Assembly: GCA_008711295.1 (NCBI GenBank)
Contig: VUYV01000192.1
Coordinates: forward strand, 1 to 64,000
DNA: 64,000 nt
Source of the DNA: Anarhynchus alexandrinus
Lineage: Eukaryota; Chordata; Aves; Charadriiformes; Charadriidae
Reading direction: 5' to 3'
In this document: in pieces, positions 38,366 through 48,793 of the stretch
Layout of the letters: the number at the start of each line of letters is the position of its first letter
How positions within the stretch are numbered: position 1 is the stretch's first letter
Notes under the pieces: generated by a model
What the model was told of the DNA's origin: nothing
Database searches by the model: none
The model's input: only the letters and a program-made list of their open reading frames with translations
Program-made: the position numbers and the translations under genes

Positions 38366-41300
38366 AAAGCTGCTTTCTTCTTCATATCCTCTAAAGTCCA
38401 ATAAACTGGAGCAGTGAGCCACACATAAGAAGCGTGTATATACCTCATTAATGCTAGTGCTTTAAAAGTTGAAAATTAAAACTCTAAGAGCAAGTATTAA
38501 ACATTATCCAAAGGAAAAGCAATATATCCTTGAATTGCTTCTAAAAAAAAAAAAGAACAGAAAAAAGTGTCTGACAAATCAAACAGGAAGAAAAAAAAAA
38601 GGCAAATCAAATTTTGTTATATTGTTCACTCCCCATACTATGATGTATCAGATGTGAAGGGTGGCAATTTGAAATGTCAATGTATTAAAAAATTTTTTTA
38701 GCAGCTGCAATGTAATATCAGCTCAGACCAATACACCTGAGAAAAACATCTTCTGCAAGAAACGAACATTTAGATACAAGCTTTAACTCTACTTATCTGA
38801 TATTTATGCAGTCAAAAAATATTCATTGGCATTGCTTATTATGTGTATATTGTATTTCTTAAATGCAGTAATCACTATTTGCATTTAGACAATTAAAACC
38901 ACTGCCAACTATTTTGAAAGTGAACTCCAAAAAGAATGCCACCTGCAGTAGAAGCCTCTTTGGTTTACTATTTATCCTTATCAGTAAGTTTATTTCATGT
39001 GACAATAGCTGTAACTGAAGATTCCTTGTCTAAGAGAATAAACTTTTTCTAATTGAAATACAGAAACATATTTACAAAATTACCACAGTTATTCAGTGGA
39101 GAAAACAGACATCTTTTCCAAAAGAACAACTATGTTTTTAAGCATCCATTATACTTCACCTGCGAAAATACCATCTTGCAACGACCAAGGGAAAACTCTC
39201 AGCACTGCGAGAAAATGATGCTGTACCACTAAACTTTCCTGTCAAGTTCAAAACTGTCATGATGTCAGAGAATGCTTTTACTCTACATGATAGATCAGTC
39301 TGATATCACCACTGTATTTTCTGAGTGTCCTTGACTGTTAAACTCTATATACAGATTCAGTGACCTCTTCAGTCAGTTCCTGGTAAAGACTCATTAATAT
39401 CATTTACCAGATGCCAAAGCTGCTCTTATTCTAGAGAACAACTCAGTCCCATTCACACACCAAAATGGGAGCATCTTCTGTAGACAATAAAATAAACAAC
39501 TTATGACATAGTAATAATAATTAATGGTATGGTAACAGATATTTCAAATCTCCTGAAAACATTACAAATGTAGACTAACCAGATTATACACTAAGCAATC
39601 TCTGAACAAGGATATTTTTTGCTTAAGGAAAAATGGGTAATGATCCACAAATTGCAGAGATAGTTTGCAATAATTGACTTTTTAACATACAAAAAAACAG
39701 AGAGGCACAAAGATCTTCTACAAAACCAGATGCCTGCAATATTTTAAAGCAGTTCTATTTATATATGACATTTTTGGGAGGTGTATTCAAAATATGCTTC
39801 AGTAGGTATACAGTCCACTTCAGCATATTTATAAAACTCACACTCTACATTATTTCAGTAAAACACCAAAGGGCCACATTCTGCATTCAAGGCCAAGTCC
39901 TGCAAAATGCTGAGAAGCACAAAAGATTTTTGTCCAACTTTAGAAGGAAAGGATGGGAAAGTATGTAGTATATTAATATTACGTATTTTTGCTGTGTAAG
40001 GAGATGCCCAGTCCTGCAAGGCTCAAGCAGAAGTTGCCTGATGGAGAGTAGCAGAAGCAAAGTTTTATTGTTATATATATCACTTAGCTGAACAAGCCTT
40101 AACCTAGCTCAAGAACCACATGGCAGCTCAGCACCTTTCAGTCAACAGCTATGACTTCCACTAGCTCCTGAGGTATTCTTTGGGTTACAGCTAAACCATT
40201 GAGGTGCAAAACTCCAACATCATCTTCTTCTGGTGGAGCTAAACCAGGGAATACTACATTTTGGTTGTTTGTCTTTTGTATTCATAGCACAATCTCACTC
40301 ATAATGTTAAAAGTAATTATACCTTTTGGTTAGTCATGCATACTAATAAATGATTTTTCAACATGCCCCTGAACATAAGGAATTAAAGAAGATGGTTCAT
40401 CTCAAAATTCAGAAGAAAACATTTTATTTTCCCCCCATATTATTATTTTATTATATTCTTGTTATGTTTTTTTGCAGTACAGTAAATACTTCTTAAATAT
40501 TCATTGATGAAAGCAAAAAGAAAAGGGAATTTGGCCAGTGGTTAGGGGGCATTCTTGTGCAACATGTCAGATCATGGCTCAAATACCCTCTTTATCACCG
40601 ATTCTTTCACAACAAGGATCCTGTTTATAGATATTTCTATCTGTCTCAATCCATACTACACACTCACAGAACGTTTCTGTGTGGGGAAGGACAACAAGGC
40701 ATTCAGGTAAAGTAAGGAGACTGAATATGTCTCTTTTATATCCTGGGCAATGCCTCAGCCATTATGTTGCAGAAGAATGGAAAAAAATCAGTACAGGAAT
40801 AACATCGGCTCCTCCTGCAGCATGTTTCTGGGACTCTGCTCCCTTATTTCCTGTACTTCTATTAATTTCTCTCCAGTGTTTCAAGTATGCATAGCCGTTT
40901 TTGTCTCAGCAGAAAATATTCTGTAATTGTTCAAAATACGTTCAGCTGCTTTCCTATAGCTGTGCTCTTATATGAAGTGACTTTAAAAATATATTGCTCA
41001 GGTCCATTTCAAAACATATTTCTGATGTAATAGTAGAAAATTCTCTAGAGTAATTTAACCATAACTTTATTTCCCTGTATTGCATATCGAATTACCTTTA
41101 AACATAAGATTTTGTTGAAAATAAAGGAAAATATTTGCATATCTTGCCATAAAATTCGGAAAGAAAACATTTTCTGAACATGTGCTACACATATACGTGG
41201 ATCCACCTGATCCACATATAGATGAGGAATACTGTCATAAATGTATGCAGCCATATGAGACCAGGCAAAACAGTCTGAGTTTTACTTCAGTTTTGTTAAT

Positions 41301-43439
41301 CACAATCACCAAAAAGTACTTTTTTAAATAGAAGCAGAACTTCACAATAGAATTCCCTTTTTTCCCTTAAGGGGGAGATATATATACAGGAGATGTATAT
41401 ACATTTTTCAATGATAGATTTTTTAAATCTTTTTTTTTTTTTTCCTTTGCAAACCATCTTAAAGAAGAGACTCCCTGTGCCTAGGTATGTCCTTCTGTGA
41501 AATTAAATATTGATTTAACATCTATTTTTTAATCTTCCTTTAGGCTTTGCAGGAAAACTTTACTCATATTAAGGGAAAATATTTTTCAAAATCAGTCTAA
41601 GAAGGGTCTGATTTTCCCTTTCATTATTTACTTCCTTATATACTTTTATCACATGGGTATTTGGGAGTTTTGACTTTTTAAGGCTTCCCCTCCTTCTGAT
41701 CTGTTCCTTTCTGTGTTGTAGTTTTTCTTCTCAGTATATATCTTCATGCTGCAGAGGATTGCTCTGGAGATGGGGTATCAGGAAACTACCTGACACAGAA
41801 GATTAATGTAGAAGACTGTTCGAACTGTTATTGCATACCAAACACAGTTCCTTGCCCTGCTTTCATCACTAATTCCAAGGCATAAAACTCTTTTACTCAT
41901 GGGCACTTTTAATCTTCATATAAATGTCTCCTTTTGCTTTCCTTCAAGAGATCTGCTTCAGTAGGTTGCTTGGATTCTTATGGTAGCTATGAATGCTTTT
42001 CTTTTAATCGATCTTTTCACCATTCATTCTCTTTTAATACATTTTCCTCCAGCCACCTATTTTAATTCCACTTAATATTTCTTTTTCTGACTTAATTTGC
42101 ATGAAACAAAAGGCTTCCAGTTTGACAAGAGAGAAATTATAATTACAGAAACCTGGAATGGAAGACTTTTAGACATGTATCCCATTTTGTCATGGTATTT
42201 TATTTATCAACAGAAAGAAGTGAAATCCCTGACCATAATGGAATAGAAAATTGTTGATATAAGTTCATTATTAAATCATGTCAATATCAGAACATCAACC
42301 TGGTGATAAGAACACCTACATTGCTTCATGTCAAAGTGATGGGTCATAAAACTTCCTTTTTAATCAATCATTTTCACTCTTAGCCCACTTGCACGTCTCC
42401 AAAATATATTCTTTAAATTCCCATTAAGTTTCTTCTCATTTAGACATATTTATTATTCTCATTGTTTTATTTCTGTTGTTTAGTACTTGCCATCAAAGAG
42501 CTCCAGAAAAAATTAAAGTAATTTTAGTGAATGCAGAGATACAATAGGCTTTTACTATTTATTTTATTCTGCTCTAGATGCATTCTCATAATGAGAAAAT
42601 TTAATCCCCCATAGTTTGCTCATATTTTTTGTTTCTCAAGGTCATTCTAAAATAAGTAATATTCATTCAAAAAAATAGCAAACATATTTAAATTGATTAT
42701 ATGAAAGGTGTTACCTTCAACTAAAGATGTTTCCAATCAAATTTTGGAGACTATTATACATTACAATGCAAAAATTACTTTTGATATAGTTCATGACGCT
42801 ATTCTCTATACATAGCAAGTGGAGATCTGTAATGTTTTATGTGTCCCAAGACAATCTACAATTTTTTTTTTCTTTTTATCAAGTAAGTTTGGAATCAAAG
42901 ATGTCTCAGGTGAGAGATTAGCCCCTATACTATTAGGATACCTATCCCCCACTCTTTGCAGCTGTTCTGAGCTTCAAAATTTGTCCATAGCCTAAGCGTC
43001 CCAATGTGAATATCTGGCCTAGTTACTAACACTACTCCTCATAAGTCTCTTTGTATGATCACCCCTTAATCTCTAATCTAATTAATTTATTTTATGGCCC
43101 AAGTTTAGTGGTCTCAGATCTTTTCAAATCTCATTTCTGATTCTCCAAAAGGCAAATTTCTAGGTTTCCCGAAAAGCATGCCACTTATCATATACATAAT
43201 TTAGATTATAAAAATACAGGAAAAACTGTGTTCCCCAGTATTCTAGTGATTTTGTTTCACTACCTTATTCTCATATTTATTCATTTAAATTAACCACAGC
43301 CTCATTAAGCTGTTATTGTCCTTATATACCTGTAGTTTACACTTTTGGCCCCCTAATGTTCCAGTGAAGAAAAATCTCTTAAATTTTAGCTATAGAAAAC
43401 CACATTCACTTCTAAATTACTAAAAGTGTAGTGACTGAG
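38366..43439. other. Unique AT-rich sequence, nothing recognised
   Basis: Homopolymer T-runs (41430-41443) and short AT dinucleotide stretches near 41385-41402 are the only structure noticed. No gene is called. Confidence 0.6.
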
Positions 43440-43545
43440 GTGGTTTGGTTTGGGGATTTTTTTTTTGTTTGTTTGTTTGTGTGGGTTTTTGTTTGAATGT
43501 GGGTTTTTTTGTTTGTGGTTGGTTTTTTTTTTTCCCCTTTAGAGA
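43440..43545. repeat. T/G-rich (GTTT)n-like tract
   Basis: Imperfect GTTT units and T-runs, including 'ttgtttgtttgtttgtgtg', extend over about 105 bases about 500 bp before the inverted CR1. A simple low-complexity repeat. Confidence 0.82.
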
Positions 43546-44040
43546 TGGGCAAGATCTTACTTTCTTAGGAAATCAATGCAGCTGAGAATATAAGTATTTT
43601 TGCTGACTCAGTCTTGGTTTTGTTTAAAAATAACCATTGCATGAGTTTATTAAGATTTATGACTCAGAAAATCTAATACATAGCAAGAAATAATTTTAAC
43701 ACTGGTAAAAATCTGTTAATGTTAGAAAAATAGGGATTGCAAAGCAGCAAAATCCTTCCAACAAAGAATGACTAGTATCAGGACAATTAGATTCAACAAC
43801 TTGTAAGTGCTGAAATATTAGCATCAATATCACATTATGAGGAAGAAAAAAGATAAACAGTCAAAGAATCAGGAATCAGCCAGAAATCTTTGTAACATAT
43901 CAAGCTTATTGATATTTTCTCTAACACACCTGCATTCTATCTGAATCTTGATCTAAACCAGGAAAAAAACTTTTCTTGTCAGATCAGTGGCTGAGAGTAC
44001 CAGTAGCTGGCACTAATGCAGTGTGGGCATTTTAAGCTGT

Positions 44041-44280
44041 TCATAGGATCATAGATTCGTTCGGGCTGGAAGGGACCTTTAAAGGTTATCTAGTCCAGCC
44101 ACCCTCTCTGCAGTGAGCAGGGACATCTTCAACAAGATCAGATTGCTCAGTGCCCCGTCCAACTGGACCTTGAATGTTTCCAGGGATGGAACATATACCA
44201 CCTCCCTGGGCAACTTGCGTCAGTGCTTCACCACCCTCATTGTAAAAAGTTTCTGCCTTATATCTAGTCTAAATCTACCC
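44041..44280 (-). mobile_element. CR1 3' segment (sense arm of a head-inverted insertion)
   Basis: Read on the minus strand, this is the last part of CR1 ORF2 followed by the complete 3' tail. It starts at the codons for [19 protein letters not shown] and continues through the conserved 'ttgcccagggaggtggt' block. It passes the 'ggctggactagataacc' and 'aaaggtcccttccagcc' blocks and ends in two degraded octamers (the 'atcatagattcg' sequence at its + strand left edge). The codon that is normally Trp in the conserved [10 protein letters not shown] stretch is TGA here (44220-44222). The right edge at 44280 abuts, without spacer, a CR1 segment in the opposite orientation. I interpret the two as one twin-primed insertion, although two separate insertions remain possible. 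Confidence 0.93.
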
Positions 44281-45005
44281 AGCAAGTTTGCCAATGACAC
44301 CAAGCTAAGTGGTGTGGTTGATACACCCGAGGGACAGGATGCCATCCAAAGGGAACTGGACAAGCTCAAGAAGTGGGCCCATGTGAACCTCATGAGGTTC
44401 AAGAAGGCCAAGTGCAGCATCCCGCACCTGGGTCAGACAATCCCCAGTACCAATACAGGCTGGGGGATGAAAGGATTGAGAGCAGCCTTGCCGAGAAGGA
44501 CTTGAATCTACTAGTGGATGAAAAGCTGGACATGAGCCAGCAATGAGTGCTCGCAGCCCAAAAGGCCAACCGTATCCTGGGCTGCATCAAAAGAAGCATG
44601 ACCAGCAGGTCGAGGGAATTGATTCTGCCCCTCTACTCCACTCTGGTAAGACCCCACCTGGAGTACTGTGTCCAGCTCTGGAGCCCTCAGCACAGAAAAT
44701 ACATGGACCTGTTGGAGCAGGTCCAGAGGAGGGCCACAAAAATGAACAGAGGGAGAAAAGACCTCTGCTATGAGGAGGATGGGCTGAGAAAGTTGGGGTT
44801 TTTCAGCCTGGAGAAGAGAAGGCTCCAGGGAGACCTTATTGCAGCCCTTCAATACTTAAAGGGAGCTTATAAGAAAGATGAAGATAGAGTTTTTAGCAGG
44901 GCCTGTTATGACAGGACAAGGGGTAAAGGTTTTAAACTGAAAGAGGGTAGATTTAGACTAGATACAAGGAAGAAATTGTTTACAATGAAGGTGTTGAAAC
45001 ACTGA
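44281..45005 (+). pseudogene. Broken CR1 ORF2: C-terminal reverse transcriptase and downstream region
   Basis: Frame 1 from 44281 reads [18 protein letters not shown] and onward to LMRFKKAKC, the motif C/D region of a CR1-clade reverse transcriptase. The usual FADD catalytic box is FAND (44287-44298), so the first catalytic aspartate is replaced by asparagine (AAT). A one-base deletion near 44434-44437 shifts the frame. The protein continues in frame 3 as [19 protein letters not shown], meets a TGA at 44544-44546 where the family usually has Cys, and resumes as VLAAQKANRILGCIKRSMTSRSRE. It continues through the PLYSTLVRPHLEYCVQLWSP and SLEKRRLQGDLIAALQYLKG blocks to TMKVLKH. It ends at TGA 45003-45005 where Trp is expected. 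There are three lesions plus the active-site change, and no promoter or 5' half, so it cannot encode a working enzyme. Confidence 0.9.
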
Positions 45006-45042
45006 AGCAGGTTGCCCAGGGAGGTGGTAGATGTCCCGTCTG
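44281..45042 (+). mobile_element. CR1 ORF2 segment in inverted orientation (antisense arm)
   Basis: This is a 762-bp piece of CR1 ORF2 running opposite to the adjoining 3' tail. It begins in the reverse-transcriptase motif C region and runs to just past the conserved end of ORF2, then similarity stops inside the 'gaggtggtagatg' block. It has no 3' tail of its own, which is abnormal for a LINE because truncation normally removes the 5' end. About 95 bp of it (44946-45040) is the same CR1 stretch as the start of the neighbouring minus-strand arm. The two versions differ at roughly 11 positions by my count. A 5-bp CTGTT occurs at both outer edges of the composite (44037-44041 and 45040-45044). 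Confidence 0.92.
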
Positions 45043-46541
45043 TTTTTACACAAGGCCCCATGTTTTTTAGTTCCAAAATAAAGAGTTCACAGTTCATGTT
45101 TGAACAAGTGAAGAGTTGGTACTACACCATCTTAGCTATGAAGATAGCTTTTCTATGCCAAACTCAGACACTTGTTCAAACAACCTTGTAGTTCAGCTCT
45201 GAGGATATCCTCTCCATTAAAACTTGCATTTTTTTTTCTTCACTTGCAGAAGTATCATGTACGATCAAGGCAAAGCTACTTAGAAAGTCAAACAAATCTT
45301 GGCAGAGAGTTTCTTTCTAAAATATTTTCCCAGCTCTAATATTTACTCATAATGAAGGCTACTGTTATTTGCTGTACTTTTTCCCAATACTCAAACAACA
45401 AACTATATGGAGAATCAGAAGTTAGTGCAAAGAAAAACATGTCAGTGTCACTAAATATAGTAACACTGAAGCTGTGTTTTGTATATCTCTTCTTGCCCAC
45501 TACTCTAGGGAATGGGTGTTTATTTTGATTTCTGTATCTACACCGCCTGTGTTTTTTTCCCTATTAGTCATGTTGGCAACGAACAGCTGGGCATATTTTG
45601 TGATTTGGGTGGTAAAATTTTGAGGCAGTTTTGCAGTACTTATATAATGTCTGAAGAAACTCCACATGTGTGATGTTTATCATCCTTTTCAGGATACCAC
45701 CTCCAGCTGCTCAATAAAATGACTGAAATGAATAATTTCAGCCTGCAACACTCCAATCTATTCAAAACCGATAAATATCTGTACAGTATGTCTGCTTCCC
45801 TCTTGTTGCCCCCAAGTCATTCATTACTTAAACATTTCCATCTGGCCACTACATCTCCTTGCTCATTGAATCATCTGGCACAGGATTCTTTTCCCTCCTT
45901 TGTATGATAAGATATATTGTGATTATCTTCACTGTGTTCCTCCAATTTGTGGAGACAAATTAGAATGAGAAACATAAAGAGAGAGAGAGATTTAAAACTT
46001 TGAAAATAGTAATTTCTCCTAGTCATGAACTTCCAAAACATCAATATACCTTGCAATGCTATTTTTCAAGCTGTTCTCAAACACTTCACCAATATGATAA
46101 CAAATGTTACCACAAGAGTCAGATTTCAGTTGAACAATTACCCCTTACCCACGATGCAAACCAATATTGGTAAATTGGAGTAAGCATGACTACAAGCAAT
46201 TCAAATCTAGCTGAATAGCTCCTCTTTTCCAGATGGAGGTGTCCGTTTAGCCACGCTTCAATCCTGACAGAACCCTATCAGCCCTTCAACAGTTACCCTG
46301 ATGTTGTTATCTTGTGGGAGTAAAGAAAACCTTCCCAAAATGGAGGCAGGGTGAGGGAGGGGAAGCATTTTATTTCTTTTTTTTTTTTTTAAATCTCTGA
46401 AGTAATAAATTTGATTACACTACTAAAAGTGTGAACTCTTTAAAGAATCATAAATAAAATATAAACATACTTTCCTCTCCCTTGGTTATTTGTTCAAGGA
46501 CTTAGAGTTCAGAATGAGAATGCAAATATTGAAGATAATAG
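45043..46541. other. Unique spacer between two CR1 insertions
   Basis: AT-rich sequence with a (GA)6 run, a G-rich stretch at 46342-46362 and a run of 14 T at 46377-46390. No gene or other repeat is recognised. Confidence 0.6.
45979..45990. repeat. (GA)6 microsatellite
   Basis: A short perfect GA dinucleotide run in unique sequence. Confidence 0.8.
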
Positions 46542-47065
46542 AACAGACTATTTCAGTTAGAAATGTCCTACAACGATAATCTAGTCCAACTGTGTGACCA
46601 ATTCAGGGTTAACCAAGTTAAAGGTGTTATTAAAGAAACTGTCCAAATGCCTCTTAAACACTGACAGATTTGGAGCATTGACCACTTCTCTAGGAAGCCT
46701 GTTCCAGTGTTTGACCACCCTCTTGGTAAAGAAATACTTCCTAATTTCCAGTTTAAACCTCCCTTGATGCAGCTTTGAACCATTCCCACGTGACCTATCA
46801 CTGGATCCCAGGCAGAAGAGATCAGCACCTCCTACTTCACTTCCTCATTTCAGGAAGCTGTAGGGAGCCATGAAGTTGCCTCTCAGCCTCCTTTTCTCCA
46901 AACTAGACAAGCCTAAAGTCCTTAGCCACTCCTCATAGGACATGCTTTCCAGCCCTTCCATCAGCTTTGTTGCCCTCCTCTGGATGCATTCAAGGACCTT
47001 CACATCCTTCTTAAACTGTGCGGCCCAGAACTGCATACAGTATTCAACGTGAGGCCATACCAAGG
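46542..47065 (-). mobile_element. CR1 fragment, about 524 bp, minus strand
   Basis: Read on the minus strand, this is the last third of CR1 ORF2 plus a short 3' tail. It belongs to a subfamily whose 3' end reads 'gatcatc/gttgtaggacat', close to the ORF2 stop, rather than the long 3' UTR seen in the copy at 5.2 kb. Similarity begins at about 47065 and ends near 46542 in 'actatttcagttag', a worn version of the terminal sequence. It is 5'-truncated in the ordinary way. It lies about 1.5 kb from the inverted CR1 and is about as decayed. I see no target-site duplication. Confidence 0.92.
46581..47063 (-). pseudogene. CR1 ORF2 C-terminal fragment with a single in-frame stop
   Basis: About 160 codons stay in one frame on the minus strand. 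They start as [20 protein letters not shown] and continue through [20 protein letters not shown] and [12 protein letters not shown] to YSFLK. A TGA follows at 46845-46847, and the frame then resumes as [39 protein letters not shown] and [20 protein letters not shown]. It ends at a TAG (46581-46583) that matches the usual ORF2 end. The single internal stop most likely replaced an Arg CGA codon by CpG deamination (inference). No insertion or deletion breaks the frame, which is fewer lesions than in the copy at 44.3-45.0 kb. Without its catalytic half or a promoter it is non-functional. Confidence 0.88.
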
Positions 47066-48688
47066 TCCAACTTTTGATTCTATGAGGTCAGCAAGAACTA
47101 AACGTATCAAAATCAACAGATTTTCCAGCAAGTTAAAAGATAGCAAGATCAATGTTATAGTTTCCATGCAAGAGGGAACATGGTAATTCACCAAACTGGT
47201 CACTATTTTAATTAAGTGCAAAACAGCGACAACTGCTCTTGCATGCAATCATGGCATTCACACAGAAGTTTTCCAGAATCAGAAACTGGAGTTTAAGGTC
47301 TAAAGGAGACAGTTTAAAATTCTACTTTAAGAGCAGAGCTGCTAGCTTTTAACATGTACCGCTCGCTCCTGGTCAGCAGTTAGCAGAGCTGTCCCTTCCA
47401 TTGAGAACTGCTCTCTCTGGGGCACACAATATGTGTGTGATCTGCTGCTGTTGCTAGCTAAAGGGGAAACTGCAGTATGCTTAAGAAATGTAGGCCAGCC
47501 AGGAAAAGCATGGGAAAGGAGGGCATGACACACCTACACAACTCCCATGAGGTACTTTGGTGCCTCCTCATTAGGCAGGCACTAATTAGGTTCAGACAGA
47601 TCCATAATGAAATGCTTCTTGATTTGGTTCAATGAATGGTTTCATTTGATATGATTTCACCCAAAATACACTATATTGTTTACATCTCATCAAAAGGAAA
47701 AACAAAGAATTTCAGTTTTACTCCTATGTGGCCACACTTTCTGCTAGGGGAGGAGGAAACCTGGAAAAATCTAGTAATAATTCTTTGAATTTCATTATAT
47801 TATAATGCATAACATTTTAAGGTTTAAAGCACATTCAAGAATATCAATGGCCTGCGTTGAGTTATGAAGGAAAATAAAGTTTCACATGAAATAGTACCTC
47901 ACCGTTCACAGGACCACATTGACATTTTTCATGGTATCAAATTTGAAAAAACAAATCCAGATTGTGCTGGAGAATAGAGGAAGGATCCGATTCCATTTTC
48001 AACTCTGAATTTTATCAAAGTTTTATATTGATTGGTATGCTTTTAAATCCCAGATCTTGAAGTCATATAATTATGCCAGAACGTCAGATTTTACTTTTAT
48101 TAAGAAATGTTTAATCATGTGGAAAAATCCTGAGAATGTGAACCATTATGTTTAAAATAAAATAATTTCTACACTTTGATCTTTATTTTTAGATCAGTTA
48201 TCACCTTTGTTTTACACAGTTATCGCTGATAGTATTACTGTGCAATCAGGAAAGAATTTTTTTTAAGAAAGACGTTATATTAAGTATAGCATCATTTAGC
48301 TTAAACTGAGAAAGAGATTGAAAAGAACCTTTAGTCAGATAGAAACCTTATGAAATACTGACAATAGATAAAATCATCTTTTTTAATATATACATATATA
48401 ATATATATAATTAAATAAAATTCTCCAGCCTCCTTTATACTATGACAGTTATCAATTTGCTTTCTTCCTTTCTTTGAAATGATACGTCTAAAATAAAGCA
48501 TGCTTTTCCTGGCTTCATCACTATTATTTCCAGTACTAAAAAAGCCTGTTAATCTATTGAGCTATTTCATAAACCTTCTATATTAAAACAAATATTTTTT
48601 ATTGCTACCTTGGAAGAGATTCCTAGGGGGGGGAAAAAAAAAATGTACTTTCTCTCTTAGCTGGATTAGAATATACCTTCCATTTACC
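47066..48688. other. Unique spacer between two CR1 insertions
   Basis: Nothing is recognised except the AT-rich run near 48.4 kb and a G8/A10 junction at about 48626-48643. Confidence 0.6.
48381..48418. repeat. AT-rich (TATA)n low-complexity run
   Basis: An alternating A/T stretch with a single interrupting C. It is likely to be easily melted DNA. No gene start is associated with it. Confidence 0.75.
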
Positions 48689-48793
48689 TCATAGAGTCAT
48701 AGAATACCAGGTTGGAAGGGAACTTAATGATCATCTAGTCCAAACTTTCTTGGCAAAAGCATGGTCTAGACAAGACGGCCCAGCATCCTGTCT
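48689..48793 (-). mobile_element. CR1 3' end, short minus-strand copy
   Basis: On the + strand it opens with 'tcatagagtcatagaata', the reverse complement of two CR1 terminal octamers. It then reads 'ccaggttggaagggaac', 'gatcatctagtccaaac' and 'ggcaaaagcatggtctaga', and fades after 'cccagcatcctgtc'. This is the ordinary 5'-truncated CR1 tail in reverse orientation, about 105 bp long. It has no coding content. With the other two insertions it makes a cluster of three minus-tailed CR1 elements within 4.8 kb, in a window otherwise poor in them. Confidence 0.9.

Noticed and set aside
44220..44420. Minus-strand frame ending in FTMRVVKH
   Set aside because: Only its last 19 codons (GRFRLDIRQ to VVKH) are CR1 sense sequence. 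The rest is antisense sequence read through the inversion junction, so it is not a gene.
44511..44852. 113-codon minus-strand open frame over the inverted CR1
   Set aside because: It is antisense to the recognisable CR1 ORF2 and has no independent support.
46568..46828. 86-codon minus-strand frame inside the CR1 copy
   Set aside because: It is in a different frame from the real ORF2 remnant and is a shadow of it.
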